64,000 nt of DNA from positions 124,001-188,000 of the forward strand of contig NZ_JAGQCU010000002.1 in assembly GCF_024346355.1 (NCBI RefSeq), given 5' to 3'. The stretch is from Cyanobium sp. ATX 6A2 (GTDB taxonomy: Bacteria; Cyanobacteriota; Cyanobacteriia; PCC-6307; Cyanobiaceae). Made by a program: the position numbers and the translations under genes. Positions 38,033-46,174 of this stretch are shown here, one piece after another. Within the stretch, counting starts at the first letter, position 1; every line of letters begins with the position of its first letter. Under the pieces are notes generated by a model. It was not told where the DNA came from, ran no database searches, and was given only the letters and a program-made list of their open reading frames with translations.

Positions 38033-38241
38033 CTCAGCGCCAGTGCCAGCTCCTCGTAGGAGCTGCCAGCGGCGGCGCGGGCTTCGGCGCGGTTCATTTC
38101 CAGCGCCTCTTGGAGCACCGCTTTCAGCGATTCAAGCAATGCATCACGACTGGACTCCTGGGCGTTCACACCAGGGACCTCTTCCACCCAGCCAACCCAC
38201 CAGTCCCCGTCCTGCTTCACAACAGCGGTGTAGTGGTTCAC
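37939..38241 (-). CDS. hicB: HicB-type antitoxin with read-through C-terminus
   Basis: The first 70 residues (MNHYTAVVKQDGDWWVGWVE..., VPGVNAQESSRDALLESLKAVLQEALEMNRAEARAAAGSSYEE) are a classic short HicB antitoxin. After LALALR the frame continues for about 30 codons of unrelated sequence (SAETWCATSKNTAAQ...) through the hicA gene in another frame, because the expected TGA at the junction is AGA. The antitoxin domain looks intact; the added tail probably does not fold. It lies between rfbC and rfbD on the opposite strand. Confidence 0.75.
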   Translation of the reverse strand: MNHYTAVVKQDGDWWVGWVEEVPGVNAQESSRDALLESLKAVLQEALEMNRAEARAAAGSSYEELALALRSAETWCATSKNTAAQSFARGATIPGGTTLN

Positions 38242-38347
38242 AGCCGTTGGCTCCTGCGCATTGCCATGGTTTTCATCAACCTAATCAGCCCGCGACCCAG
38301 CAGCAGTCGATCGTGCATCAGTTCTCAGCCTGCGTGGAGGCCCAGCG

Positions 38348-39313
38348 ATGAGAGTGCTGCTCACCGGCGCCGCCGGCCAGCTGGGCCAGGCCCTGCGCCA
38401 GCGGCTGCCTGAGGGGGTGGAGCTGATCGCCACCAGCCGCAGTGGCGCCAACTCTGGCGGCACGGGCGGTGGTGGCGGCGGCGACGGCCTGCTGGCCCTG
38501 GATCTGGCCGATGCCGGCGCCTGCCGGGCGGCGGTGCGGGAGCACCGGCCCGACTGGGTGCTCAACGCCGGCGCCTACACGGCGGTGGACAGGGCCGAGA
38601 GCGAACCGGAGCTGGCGCTGGCGGTGAATGGCGGCGCGCCGCGGGCCTTCGCCGAAGCCCTGGCGGAGACGGGCGGCCGCTTGTTGCAGGTGAGCACCGA
38701 CTTCGTGTTTGACGGCCGCCAGGGCAGCCCCTACCGGCCGGAGCAGCCCCGCCGGCCCCTGGGGGTGTATGGCGCCAGCAAGGCGGCCGGTGAGGAGGAG
38801 GTTGAGGAGGTGCTGGGCGGCAGCGGCCGCGGCGTGATCCTGCGCACCAGCTGGGTGATGGGTCCGGTGGGGAAGAACTTCGCGCTCACGATGCTGCGGC
38901 TGCACCGCGAACGGGGGGCCGCCGGCCCGGCGCTGGGCGTGGTGGCCGACCAGGTGGGCTGCCCCACCAGCACCCTCACCCTGGCGGCGGCCTGCTGGCG
39001 GCTGATCACCCACGCCGATGCGCGCGCTGCTGCCGATCCCCTGCCGCCGGTGCTGCACTGGAGCGACGCCGGCGCCGCCAGCTGGTATGACGTGGCCGTG
39101 GCGGTGGGCGACCTGGGGCTGGAGCTGGGGCTGCTGGAGCAGGCCGCTCCGGTGAACCCGATCACCACTGCCGACTATCCGCTGCCGGCGCCGCGCCCCA
39201 GCTACTCGCTGCTGGCCTGCGGCGCCACGCGGCAGCTGCTGGGCCTCGATCCCCTGCACTGGCGCACTGCCCTGCGGGAGGTGCTGCGGCAGGTGCTGGC
39301 CGCGGTGGGATGA
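38348..39313 (+). CDS. rfbD: dTDP-4-dehydrorhamnose reductase RfbD (RmlD)
   Basis: RfbD carries out the last step of dTDP-L-rhamnose synthesis. The 321-aa SDR protein has the Rossmann motif MRVLLTGAAGQLGQAL, NAGAYTAVDRAESEPELALAVN, LLQVSTDFVFDG and the catalytic YGASKAAGE (YxxxK). GVILRTSWVMGPVGKNF and GCPTSTLTLA are typical. It is separated from rfbC by the hic cluster and from rfbB by a membrane-protein gene, both on the opposite strand. Confidence 0.95.
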   Translation: MRVLLTGAAGQLGQALRQRLPEGVELIATSRSGANSGGTGGGGGGDGLLALDLADAGACRAAVREHRPDWVLNAGAYTAVDRAESEPELALAVNGGAPRAFAEALAETGGRLLQVSTDFVFDGRQGSPYRPEQPRRPLGVYGASKAAGEEEVEEVLGGSGRGVILRTSWVMGPVGKNFALTMLRLHRERGAAGPALGVVADQVGCPTSTLTLAAACWRLITHADARAAADPLPPVLHWSDAGAASWYDVAVAVGDLGLELGLLEQAAPVNPITTADYPLPAPRPSYSLLACGATRQLLGLDPLHWRTALREVLRQVLAAVG

Positions 39314-39351
39314 CCAGCGCTGTGTCGAGATCCAGGTTGCTGCCAGGTGCA

Positions 39352-39918
39352 TCACAGGCCTGGTTGGCGGTAGAGATCAGCCAACTCCGGGCTGTTGAGC
39401 AGGTTCAGCAGTCGTTGGAGCTTGCGTCAGTTGTTGGGGCTGGGGTCGAGCTCGAAGGCAAGCCGGCCTCGATCAAGTCGAGCTCGGATTCGATCCAGGC
39501 GAGAATTGCGTTGTCGTTCCTCAGCTGCTCGGTCTCTTTCTCGAGCTGTTTCCCGCGCCTCCGCGATGCTTCGATCCTCATCTCGACGTCGGGATCGCGA
39601 CGCCAGTTGAGCATCGACAAGAACGAGCGGAAGCGAGAGCGCGATGAGCCACACGCCCCATTGCTGGGGGAGGTTGATTCGGCGGTGGGGGACGTTGATG
39701 TGGTCATAAGAGGAGAACAGGGCAATCAGGGCAACGACGGCGCCAAACAGGGTTTCCACGACGGCCTGGATGTCGAAGCCCAGCCAGTGCCAGGCCTTGG
39801 GAACGGCTCTCTCGAGAGCTGCTGCCGAATCCACACCCCCAGATGATCCATCCACCCTAAGAAGCCCATCCCCCGCAAGCCAAGCCCAGCTTAGTACAAG
39901 CGTACTGCTTGCGTGCAT
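39352..39918 (-). pseudogene. Two-helix membrane protein with Arg/Glu coiled coil, interrupted by an in-frame TGA
   Basis: The frame from 39918 to the TGA at 39427-39429 encodes 163 aa: two hydrophobic segments (VVETLFGAVVALIALFSSYDHI; WGVWLIALSLPLVLVDAQL) and then a charged coiled coil (AEARETARERDRAAEERQRNSRLDRIRARLDRG), ending DPSPNN. After the TGA the same frame continues RKLQRLLNLLNSPELADLY to a stop at 39352. This reads as the natural C-terminus of such proteins (DPSxxNR...), and TGA is one transition from CGA (Arg). No known domain is found. It sits between rfbD and rfbB. Confidence 0.55.
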
Positions 39919-41085
39919 CTGCCTTCCCTGTCTCTGACCCGCTCAACACCCTCAATGGCTGCTGTCCCTGCCGCGATGTCTGTCTCTCCAACTCACTCCC
40001 CCACCGCCGCCGAGCTGCTGGCCGGCCGCCGCCGCGTGCTGGTGACCGGCGGCGCCGGCTTCATCGGTGGGGCGCTGGTGCGGCGGTTGCTGGCGGAGAG
40101 CGAGGCGCTGGTGTTCAACCTCGACAAGTGCGGCTACGCCAGCGACCTCACCAGCATCGAGGCGCTGCCCCAGGCGACAGAGCGCCACCAGCTGCTGCGG
40201 GTGGACCTGGCCGATGGCGAGGCCACGGCGGCGGCGGTGCGCCAGGCCGACCCGGACCTGGTGATGCACCTGGCGGCCGAGAGCCATGTGGACCGCTCGA
40301 TCGAGGGGCCGGGGGCGTTCATCGAGAGCAACGTGAGCGGCACCTTCCAGCTGCTGCAGGCGGTGCGGGCCCACTGGCAGGGGCTGGGCGCGGAGCGGCG
40401 CGAGCATTTCCGCTTCCACCACATCAGCACCGATGAGGTGTTCGGCTCGCTGGGGGCGGAGGGGCGCTTCTCGGAGACCACCCCCTACGACCCGCGCAGC
40501 CCCTATTCGGCCAGCAAGGCGGCCAGCGACCACCTGGTGAACGCCTGGCACCACACCTACGGCCTGCCGGTGGTGCTCACCAACTGCAGCAACAACTACG
40601 GCCCCTGGCAGTTCCCCGAGAAGCTGATCCCGGTGGTGATCCTCAAGGCGGCGGCGGGCGAGCCGATCCCGCTCTACGGCGACGGCGGCAACGTGCGCGA
40701 CTGGCTGTATGTGGACGACCACGTGGACGCCCTGCTGCTGGCGGCCTGCCGCGGCCGGCTGGGCCAGAGCTACTGCGTGGGCGGCCATGGCGAGCGCACC
40801 AACAAGCAGGTGGTGGAGGCGATCTGCGCCCTGCTCGATGAGCTGCGCCCCGCCGGCGCCCCCCACGCGCGCCTGATCACGCCGGTCACGGACCGTCCGG
40901 GCCACGACCGCCGCTACGCCATCGATCCGGCCCGCATCAGCAGCGAACTGGGCTGGCAGCCGCGCCACAGCTTCGAGCAGGGGCTAGAGGCCACGGTGCG
41001 CTGGACCCTGGAGCACCAGGACTGGTGCGCCGAGGTGCGTGAGCGGGGCGGCTACAGCGGCGGGCGGCTGGGGCTGGTGGGGTAG
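39913..41085 (+). CDS. rfbB: dTDP-glucose 4,6-dehydratase RfbB (RmlB)
   Basis: RfbB is the second enzyme of the dTDP-rhamnose pathway. It has the NAD motif RVLVTGGAGFIGGALVRRLL, HLAAESHVDRSIEGP, HISTDEVFGSLG (TDE catalytic) and YSASKAASDHLV (YxxxK). NNYGPWQFPEKLIPVVI and YVDDHVDALLLA follow. The 390-aa length includes about 35 non-conserved N-terminal residues; internal ATGs at 39955 and 39976 are alternative starts. It completes the rfbA-C-D-B set. Confidence 0.94.
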   Translation: MHLPSLSLTRSTPSMAAVPAAMSVSPTHSPTAAELLAGRRRVLVTGGAGFIGGALVRRLLAESEALVFNLDKCGYASDLTSIEALPQATERHQLLRVDLADGEATAAAVRQADPDLVMHLAAESHVDRSIEGPGAFIESNVSGTFQLLQAVRAHWQGLGAERREHFRFHHISTDEVFGSLGAEGRFSETTPYDPRSPYSASKAASDHLVNAWHHTYGLPVVLTNCSNNYGPWQFPEKLIPVVILKAAAGEPIPLYGDGGNVRDWLYVDDHVDALLLAACRGRLGQSYCVGGHGERTNKQVVEAICALLDELRPAGAPHARLITPVTDRPGHDRRYAIDPARISSELGWQPRHSFEQGLEATVRWTLEHQDWCAEVRERGGYSGGRLGLVG

Positions 41086-41089
41086 GCGA

Positions 41090-41134
41090 TCACACCAGCC
41101 AGCCCACCAGGCGCGAGCGCAGGGCCATCAGGCG
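41090..41134 (-). pseudogene. Remnant of a glycosyltransferase 3' end (last 14 codons plus stop)
   Basis: On the minus strand this stretch reads RLMALRSRLVGWLV and a stop, identical in amino acids to the C-terminus of the glycosyltransferase at 41627-42433 but with three synonymous differences (TCG/TCC, CGC/CGT, GTG/GTC). It lies directly after rfbB and just downstream of the RHH-like gene. It is best read as the 3' end of a second, related glycosyltransferase gene otherwise lost. Confidence 0.7.
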
Positions 41135-41142
41135 AGTGCTGA

Positions 41143-41580
41143 TCACTCCGGCGTGCCGCGATCGGAGTCCGACTCGGTGAGGCGAGGGGTTTGCAGCGGA
41201 GAGCGATTGAGGGCCAACTCCAGCACGGTTTCCAGCCGAATCACCCGACTGTTGAGCTCATCGATGCGGCGCTGCTGCTCCTTCATCAGGCCGGCCATGG
41301 AAGCCGCACGGACTTCGGCCAGGGCGTCATCGAGCGCCGCTTCGGTGCGAGCGGTGCTGAGCTCCAGTTGCTTCAAAGCCGCTTCCAGAGCATCGGATTC
41401 TGCCTGCCGCTCCGAACCAGCGCTGGAGGCATAGGCAGCACCCGCTTCCCGGAAAAACTGCCCGAGCGAGAGGCCCAGGCTGCTGGCGCGATCGGTGTAG
41501 GTGGCTTTCTCCGTGGGCGTCATCAAGACGGCAACACGCTCCGTTGCGCGCTCACCTGCGGTTTTCGGGGCCGTCGCCAT
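41143..41580 (-). CDS. Small RHH/MobC-like protein with coiled coil
   Basis: The 145-aa protein has an N-terminal segment (ERVAVLMTPTEKATYTDRASSLGLSLGQFFREA) resembling the ribbon-helix-helix region of plasmid mobilisation (MobC) or CopG-like antitoxins. A long coiled coil follows (LEAALKQLELSTARTEAALDDALAEV..., RIDELNSRVIRLETVLELAL). No partner toxin or relaxase is adjacent. The GC and codon use differ from the flanking genes. It sits between a full glycosyltransferase and a remnant of another, suggesting an inserted gene. The assignment is by pattern only. Confidence 0.5.
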   Translation of the reverse strand: MATAPKTAGERATERVAVLMTPTEKATYTDRASSLGLSLGQFFREAGAAYASSAGSERQAESDALEAALKQLELSTARTEAALDDALAEVRAASMAGLMKEQQRRIDELNSRVIRLETVLELALNRSPLQTPRLTESDSDRGTPE

Positions 41581-41626
41581 CGGGTTTAAGCGCTGTGCAT
41601 GTGCTGCACATATTAAGCGAGGCCAG

Positions 41627-42433
41627 TCACACCAGCCAGCCGACCAGACGGGAGCGCAGGGCCATCAGGCGGGGGTAGTGGCGGGCGAAGGGGCGCAGGC
41701 CGAACTTGATGATCTCCGCCGCCTTGGCGGGCAGGTTGCGGGTGGGTTCGCGCAGGCGCAGGCGCAGTACGGCCCAGGTGGGCAGCTGGCTGGACACGCC
41801 GCCGAGGTTGTAGGCCACCACCGGCTCGCGCAGGTAGGCCACGCGGCTGAGGTCGGCGAGGGCCGAAGCCATCCAGCCGCGGCAGGCGCCCTGGGGCGCG
41901 TCGAGGCGGTAGGGGTGGGCGCGGGCCCAGTCGCCCTCCACCACCAGGCTCTGGTGGTTGGGCAGGTAGAACCACAGCCAGCGGCGCAGGCTGCGCACCG
42001 CCGGGTCCGGCACCAGCCAGGGCGGGCAGCGACTGGGCGGCACGGGGCAGACGCGGGCCTGGCCGAACACCACCCGTGGCGGGGTGCCCGTGCGGCTGAT
42101 GTGGGCCAGGGCGTGATCGAGGAGGCGCTGCAGGGCGTGGGGATGGAGCCAGTTGTCGCCGGAATTGAGGAACTGCACCCAGTGGCCGCGGCAGTGGGCG
42201 AGGCCGAGGTTCATGGCCGGGTAGATGCCGCGGGCCGGGTGATCGCGCACCAGCTCGAAGGGCGCCATGGCCTGGGGAGAAACGGGCTCATCGCTGCCAT
42301 CCACCACCACCACCTGCAGGGCTGCTGACACCTGCTGGCTGCGGATCGAGGCGAGGGTGCCGTCCAGCTCCTGGGGGTTGTTGCGGGTGAGCACGACGAT
42401 GCTCACCAGGGGCTGGGGTGAGGTGGCGCTCAT
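41627..42433 (-). CDS. Family 2 (GT-A) glycosyltransferase
   Basis: The 268-aa protein begins LVSIVVLTRNNPQELDGTLA, the GT2 N-terminal strand, with VVVVDGSDEPVS and the GIYPAMNLGLAHCRGHWVQFLNSGD segment. The latter is typical of WcaA-like colanic-acid/O-antigen transferases where the DxD is replaced by NSGD. No transmembrane segment is seen. It probably adds a sugar in the surface-polysaccharide pathway; donor and acceptor are unknown. Confidence 0.85.
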   Translation of the reverse strand: MSATSPQPLVSIVVLTRNNPQELDGTLASIRSQQVSAALQVVVVDGSDEPVSPQAMAPFELVRDHPARGIYPAMNLGLAHCRGHWVQFLNSGDNWLHPHALQRLLDHALAHISRTGTPPRVVFGQARVCPVPPSRCPPWLVPDPAVRSLRRWLWFYLPNHQSLVVEGDWARAHPYRLDAPQGACRGWMASALADLSRVAYLREPVVAYNLGGVSSQLPTWAVLRLRLREPTRNLPAKAAEIIKFGLRPFARHYPRLMALRSRLVGWLV

Positions 42434-42728
42434 GGGCTGGGGCTTCTTGAGTGAATGGCCATCTCAAAGGCGTAAAAATGTGCGGCTTTCAGGAGAATGG
42501 AGCTGGCGGTTTTTGGATCTAAAGGTGTGATTTTTGCCGACAATTCGTGACTGTCTGAATTGCCAAGTGCTGCCCTGTTCTGAATTTCGGCCATTGATAG
42601 CCTTCAAAGGCACTTGTCAACTGTGAAATTTAATATGCGGGCTTCGGGTACGCTGGTCTTGCTGTGTGTTGCTCGAGCACTCGCGGGTGGTTGAGCTCTT
42701 GAGATCACTTGCGTGGTAAGGAGGCCTT
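42434..42728. other. AT-rich intergenic region at the start of the low-GC segment
   Basis: No gene is supported in these 295 bases. Composition shifts here from the GC-rich flank to a distinctly AT-rich stretch that continues into the methyltransferase gene. It probably marks one edge of an acquired segment and holds a promoter for the downstream minus-strand glycosyltransferase. Confidence 0.4.
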
Positions 42729-43511
42729 TCACGCAATCTTCTTGAAGAGATAGTTTGGGTTTTTCATGACTACTTGATAATTTGAGTTGTGCTTGATTTC
42801 TTTCATTAGCTTCGAAAGGCCAAAGGGGTCGGCGTCAGATGAATCATCAAATAATATAAATCCACCGAGTTCTAAGCTCTTGTCTATATTTTTAAAGTCG
42901 CGCTTTGCAAATTCATAGGTATGATTTCCATCTATATAGGCAAATGCGATCTCGCCGCCGAGGATTGTTGTTCTTCCAAATATATCATTGGCCTTTGCAT
43001 GCTTTTGCCATAAGAGAAAAAACTCGTCAGATGTTTGCTCAACCGCGAAGGGCTTGTTGTCTGGAGAAAAGAATTCAATATTCCTGATGAATGATGACTT
43101 GACAAAGTTCCGATAATCTTTATGAGAGATCTGACTATTTCCTAAGTTTGGTCCATTTTCTGATCCCTCAAAGATCCACTTGTCGCAGCAGAAGATCTTG
43201 TTGTTCTTTCCGGCGATCTTAAGTAGGTAACTGATGACATTCGCAGAGAGGCCGCAGAAGCTCCCGATTTCTACAACGGGGACGCCTGATGGCAGATTCT
43301 CAATCGCAAAGCGCATGGCGTAGATATTGCCTTTTGTCAACATCCCTGCGTTTGCAAATGTAAGCCAATTTATATACTCATCTGAGATTGTTTTGGTTGT
43401 TAGCTGCTGTGCTCCTAGGTGAAGTAGTGTCTTGAGTCTGGCAATCATCGGTTTAGGTGATTTTGTTGCTTCTATCCTGCCGGGGTTCATCATTGCTTTC
43501 AAGCTCTGCAC
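42729..43511 (-). CDS. Class I SAM-dependent methyltransferase (AT-rich)
   Basis: The 260-aa protein has the SAM-binding motif VPVVEIGSFCGLSANVISYLL, then FCCDKWIF and FAYIDGNHTYEFAKRDFKNI, matching the Methyltransf_24/CmcI-like group that modifies secreted sugars. The last motif (ELGGFILFDDSSDADPFGL) is also typical. Codon use is markedly AT-rich compared with the window. GTG at 43511 directly follows the previous stop; ATG at 43493 (MMNPGRI) is an alternative start. Confidence 0.75.
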   Translation of the reverse strand: MQSLKAMMNPGRIEATKSPKPMIARLKTLLHLGAQQLTTKTISDEYINWLTFANAGMLTKGNIYAMRFAIENLPSGVPVVEIGSFCGLSANVISYLLKIAGKNNKIFCCDKWIFEGSENGPNLGNSQISHKDYRNFVKSSFIRNIEFFSPDNKPFAVEQTSDEFFLLWQKHAKANDIFGRTTILGGEIAFAYIDGNHTYEFAKRDFKNIDKSLELGGFILFDDSSDADPFGLSKLMKEIKHNSNYQVVMKNPNYLFKKIA

Positions 43512-44873
43512 TCATGGCCTTTGACTGTGCAGACTGTTCAGCACCTCTCGATAAAGCTCGGCATAGAGCCCGGCGATGCGGCCGGGGTTCCAGAGCTGCT
43601 CCGCGCGCTGGCGGGCCTGGCGTCCCAGGGCGGCTTGCCGCTCGGGGGTCTCCAGCACCCAGCGGATGCCGTGGGCGAGATCGGCGGGGTCGTAGGGCTC
43701 GGCGAGGTAGCCCGTGCGCTGGTGGTCCACCACATCGGGCAGGCCGGTGGCGTTGAAGGCCACCACGGGCACGCCGCAACTCTGGGCTTCGCTCGCAGTT
43801 TGGCCAAATGCCTCCATCAGGGAGGGCACCACCATCACATCGGCGGCGGCGTAGAGCAGCGCCAGTGCTTGGTCATCATGGAGGGCGCCCACGTAGTGCA
43901 CCGGCAGGCCTAGGTGAGGCGGGGCGTTTGGCTCCGATTGGCCGAATACCACTGCCTCGAGGCCGGGAACGCTTCGGGTGAGTCGGCGCAAAGCGGCAAC
44001 CAGCAGATCCCAGCCCTTGCCCGGGTCGCGGCTGCCGCCTACAGCCCCGAAGAGCACTAAGGGCGGCTCTGCCGGCAGGGCGAACAGCTGCCTGGCTAGC
44101 GCCTGAGGCACGGGTCGATAGATCTCTGTAGGCAGCGGATGGGGGATCACCCGTACGGGCCAGTGCCCCAGCAGCGCTGAGCGTTGCACACACTCGGACA
44201 GCCAAGTGCTTGGACATACGAGCTGAATCGGTTGCTTCCAGTGGCGGCGTTTCCGCTGCCAGCACCAGCGGTCGAGATCCAGACCTTGATGGCCTTGCGG
44301 CCTGTTGGATGCAAGGTAGCCCTGCCGGTAGCGGTGATCTTCGAGGCCGTTGGGATGATGTTCACTACCGCAGAAGGCCCAGCTGTCGTGAAGGGACCAG
44401 ACCAAAGCTTTCTTTAGTCGACCGATAGCTTCGATCGATAGCATTTCTCCGTTTACCCAATGTAGATGGAGCAAGTCAGAGTAATTGCTATTTAGTTCTC
44501 GGTCCAGTCGACAGGGTAGAAATGAAGGGGAATGGAGAATTTGATTCGTTGTGCTCTGAAGCCTTGAGAAGAGCAGGCCAGCAGATGATCGTGCAAGGGG
44601 AAGTGCTGCACTCTTCCCTGTTGGGCCATGGATAGTGGAGCAATCGCACAGCTTCCGGCCAACTCGCATCTGGCTGCGGATCTGAGGAAAACTGGTTCCT
44701 TGTAAACAGGTGTGTATGCGGTGCGCAGCGCGAGCAGCGCCACCTTGCTTGTCAGAGAAAGAGACATGGCACACTCGTATTGTGGCGCGCTCTGTAGATG
44801 GGCTGTCAGAGGTCTCTTCTGGAAGGCCCATCTGATTTATAACTTGGGAGAGTTCAGCTTTGGATTTCCTCAT
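43512..44873 (-). CDS. Family 4 (GT-B) glycosyltransferase
   Basis: The 453-aa protein starts its fold at IRVCHVSFSDKQGGAARAAHRI, a WcaC-like N-terminus found in polysaccharide glycosyltransferases. The donor domain has LVLFGAVGGSRDPGKGWDLL and VPSLMEAFGQTASEAQSCGVPVVAF, the E-x7-E motif. The first half has more AT-rich codons than the second, suggesting a mosaic origin. It overlaps the upstream glycosyltransferase by 4 bp (ATGA). Confidence 0.85.
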   Translation of the reverse strand: MRKSKAELSQVINQMGLPEETSDSPSTERATIRVCHVSFSDKQGGAARAAHRIHTCLQGTSFPQIRSQMRVGRKLCDCSTIHGPTGKSAALPLARSSAGLLFSRLQSTTNQILHSPSFLPCRLDRELNSNYSDLLHLHWVNGEMLSIEAIGRLKKALVWSLHDSWAFCGSEHHPNGLEDHRYRQGYLASNRPQGHQGLDLDRWCWQRKRRHWKQPIQLVCPSTWLSECVQRSALLGHWPVRVIPHPLPTEIYRPVPQALARQLFALPAEPPLVLFGAVGGSRDPGKGWDLLVAALRRLTRSVPGLEAVVFGQSEPNAPPHLGLPVHYVGALHDDQALALLYAAADVMVVPSLMEAFGQTASEAQSCGVPVVAFNATGLPDVVDHQRTGYLAEPYDPADLAHGIRWVLETPERQAALGRQARQRAEQLWNPGRIAGLYAELYREVLNSLHSQRP

Positions 44874-45820
44874 GCTATCCCTAGCCTCGCCAAGAGGCGA
44901 TGCCTGATCCGGCGCAAAAGGCTGGGTTTGAAGATCTGGTAAAAAGTAAAACTGTCTGCAGCCGCATCTCTTAAGGCAATAGTTGGGCTCTTCATCTGAA
45001 GAATTCGTGACTGATGACGTGAGATGGCTTCTGAATAGGTGCGATACCCTGAAGGCGCAATTGCGGTATGGGTGGCGTCTTCGCTAAATCCAATGTTGAA
45101 AACTAAGTTCTCGTTTGGCAGGGCTGTCAGACCTCCGTTAACGAGGCAGGTAAAGGTCCACCGATAAGCCCATGAGTCCGGTTTCCCTTCGCGGAGCAGC
45201 CGGTCCCAGATGGCTGCCCAGTAGCGCGCTTCGCTGGGGTTCTCAAAGATTGATCCGAGCAGGCCGGAAGCCTTCAGGGCGGGCCACTGGTGGAGTTCGC
45301 CGTCGTAATGGCGCCAGCAGCGGCGCCAGGTGGCCCAGCCCCAGCAGTGGTTGTAGCGGCTGAAGTAATAGCTGCCGTCGCCACGCCAACGGCCATTCTG
45401 GAAGTTGTTGCCGCTGATGCACCACACCCGCGTGTCGTGGCGGTAGCGCTCCAGGAGGGTGACGCAGTAAACGAAAAAGGCGGGGTGGGGTACACAGTCG
45501 TCCTCTAGGACGATGCCCTCCTCCACCTGCTCGAAGAACCAGCTGATGGCGCGGCTGACGCCTAGGCGGCAACCCTGGTTGGTGTCGGAATAGAGCCGCT
45601 CGATCCGGCAGGGCCAATCGATCTCGTTGTCGATCACGGTTCTTGTGGCTGCCACCTTCTCGGCTTCGCCGGGGCGCTCAGGGTTGGGGCCATCGCAGGC
45701 GACGAACAGCCGCGTGGGTGCCACGGGACGGATGGCATCGATCACCTGGCGCAGGGTGTTGGGGCGGCGCCAGGCGATCAGGAGAAGGGGGGTGTCGGCG
45801 GGGGTGGGATCCAAAGCCAT
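44870..45820 (-). CDS. Glycosyltransferase (HlpA/GT2-like)
   Basis: The 316-aa protein begins TPLLLIAWRRPNTLRQVIDAI with VACDGPNPERPGE, LYSDTNQGCRLGVSRAISWFF and VLEDDCVPHPAFFVYCVTLL (EDD metal site), then WGWATWRRCW. This pattern fits the hemolytic-protein-HlpA-like sugar transferase group. It lies 3 bp downstream of the vapC-like gene and shares its first 45 codons with a broken copy at 46463-46594. Confidence 0.8.
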   Translation of the reverse strand: MALDPTPADTPLLLIAWRRPNTLRQVIDAIRPVAPTRLFVACDGPNPERPGEAEKVAATRTVIDNEIDWPCRIERLYSDTNQGCRLGVSRAISWFFEQVEEGIVLEDDCVPHPAFFVYCVTLLERYRHDTRVWCISGNNFQNGRWRGDGSYYFSRYNHCWGWATWRRCWRHYDGELHQWPALKASGLLGSIFENPSEARYWAAIWDRLLREGKPDSWAYRWTFTCLVNGGLTALPNENLVFNIGFSEDATHTAIAPSGYRTYSEAISRHQSRILQMKSPTIALRDAAADSFTFYQIFKPSLLRRIRHRLLARLGIA

Positions 45821-45823
45821 CGG

Positions 45824-46174
45824 TTAACTGCGCGCCATCAGGTCCACGTCGTGGAGATCCTTGAAATCGGCATCCATCGTGTACAGCCTGGCTTGATGGA
45901 CACGGGCGTTGGTCAGGATGATGCTGTCAGCCATGGGCAGCCGCAGCGTGTGGCTGAGTTGCGCAGCGGCGATGGCGAGGCGGCTGTCGAGATCGTCCAG
46001 CATGCCGCGTTGCATGGCTGCAGCAGCCTGGATGGCCTGGTCCTCGCTGTGTTCCCGCAGCACCCACTTGAATACTTCGGTTTGGAGCATCGCCAGAAAC
46101 CGATCAGGCAGTGGGCCGTTTGTGAACACCTCGATCCAACGAGACGAGTCCACCACGGCTCTTTGCGGATTCAC
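45824..46174 (-). CDS. vapC: PIN-domain (VapC-type) toxin with probable internal deletion
   Basis: The 116-aa protein starts at a GTG (46174) overlapping the antitoxin stop (GTGA). The PIN acidic residues are present: Asp in AVVDSSRWIEVF, Glu in TEVFKWVLREH, Asp in LPMADSII and Asp in YTMDADF. Compared with the usual length of about 130-135 aa, the stretch between RFLAMLQ and TEVFKWV is short, lacking the second beta strand; the loss is in frame. VapC toxins cut tRNA or rRNA. Activity is doubtful. Confidence 0.75.
   Translation of the reverse strand: MNPQRAVVDSSRWIEVFTNGPLPDRFLAMLQTEVFKWVLREHSEDQAIQAAAAMQRGMLDDLDSRLAIAAAQLSHTLRLPMADSIILTNARVHQARLYTMDADFKDLHDVDLMARS

Noticed and set aside
39405-39725. 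Alternative minus-strand frame with its own coiled-coil look (SRRRGKQLEKETEQL...)
   Set aside because: It lacks the membrane helices and overlaps the better frame 39427-39918; its charged repeats are the same DNA read one base off.
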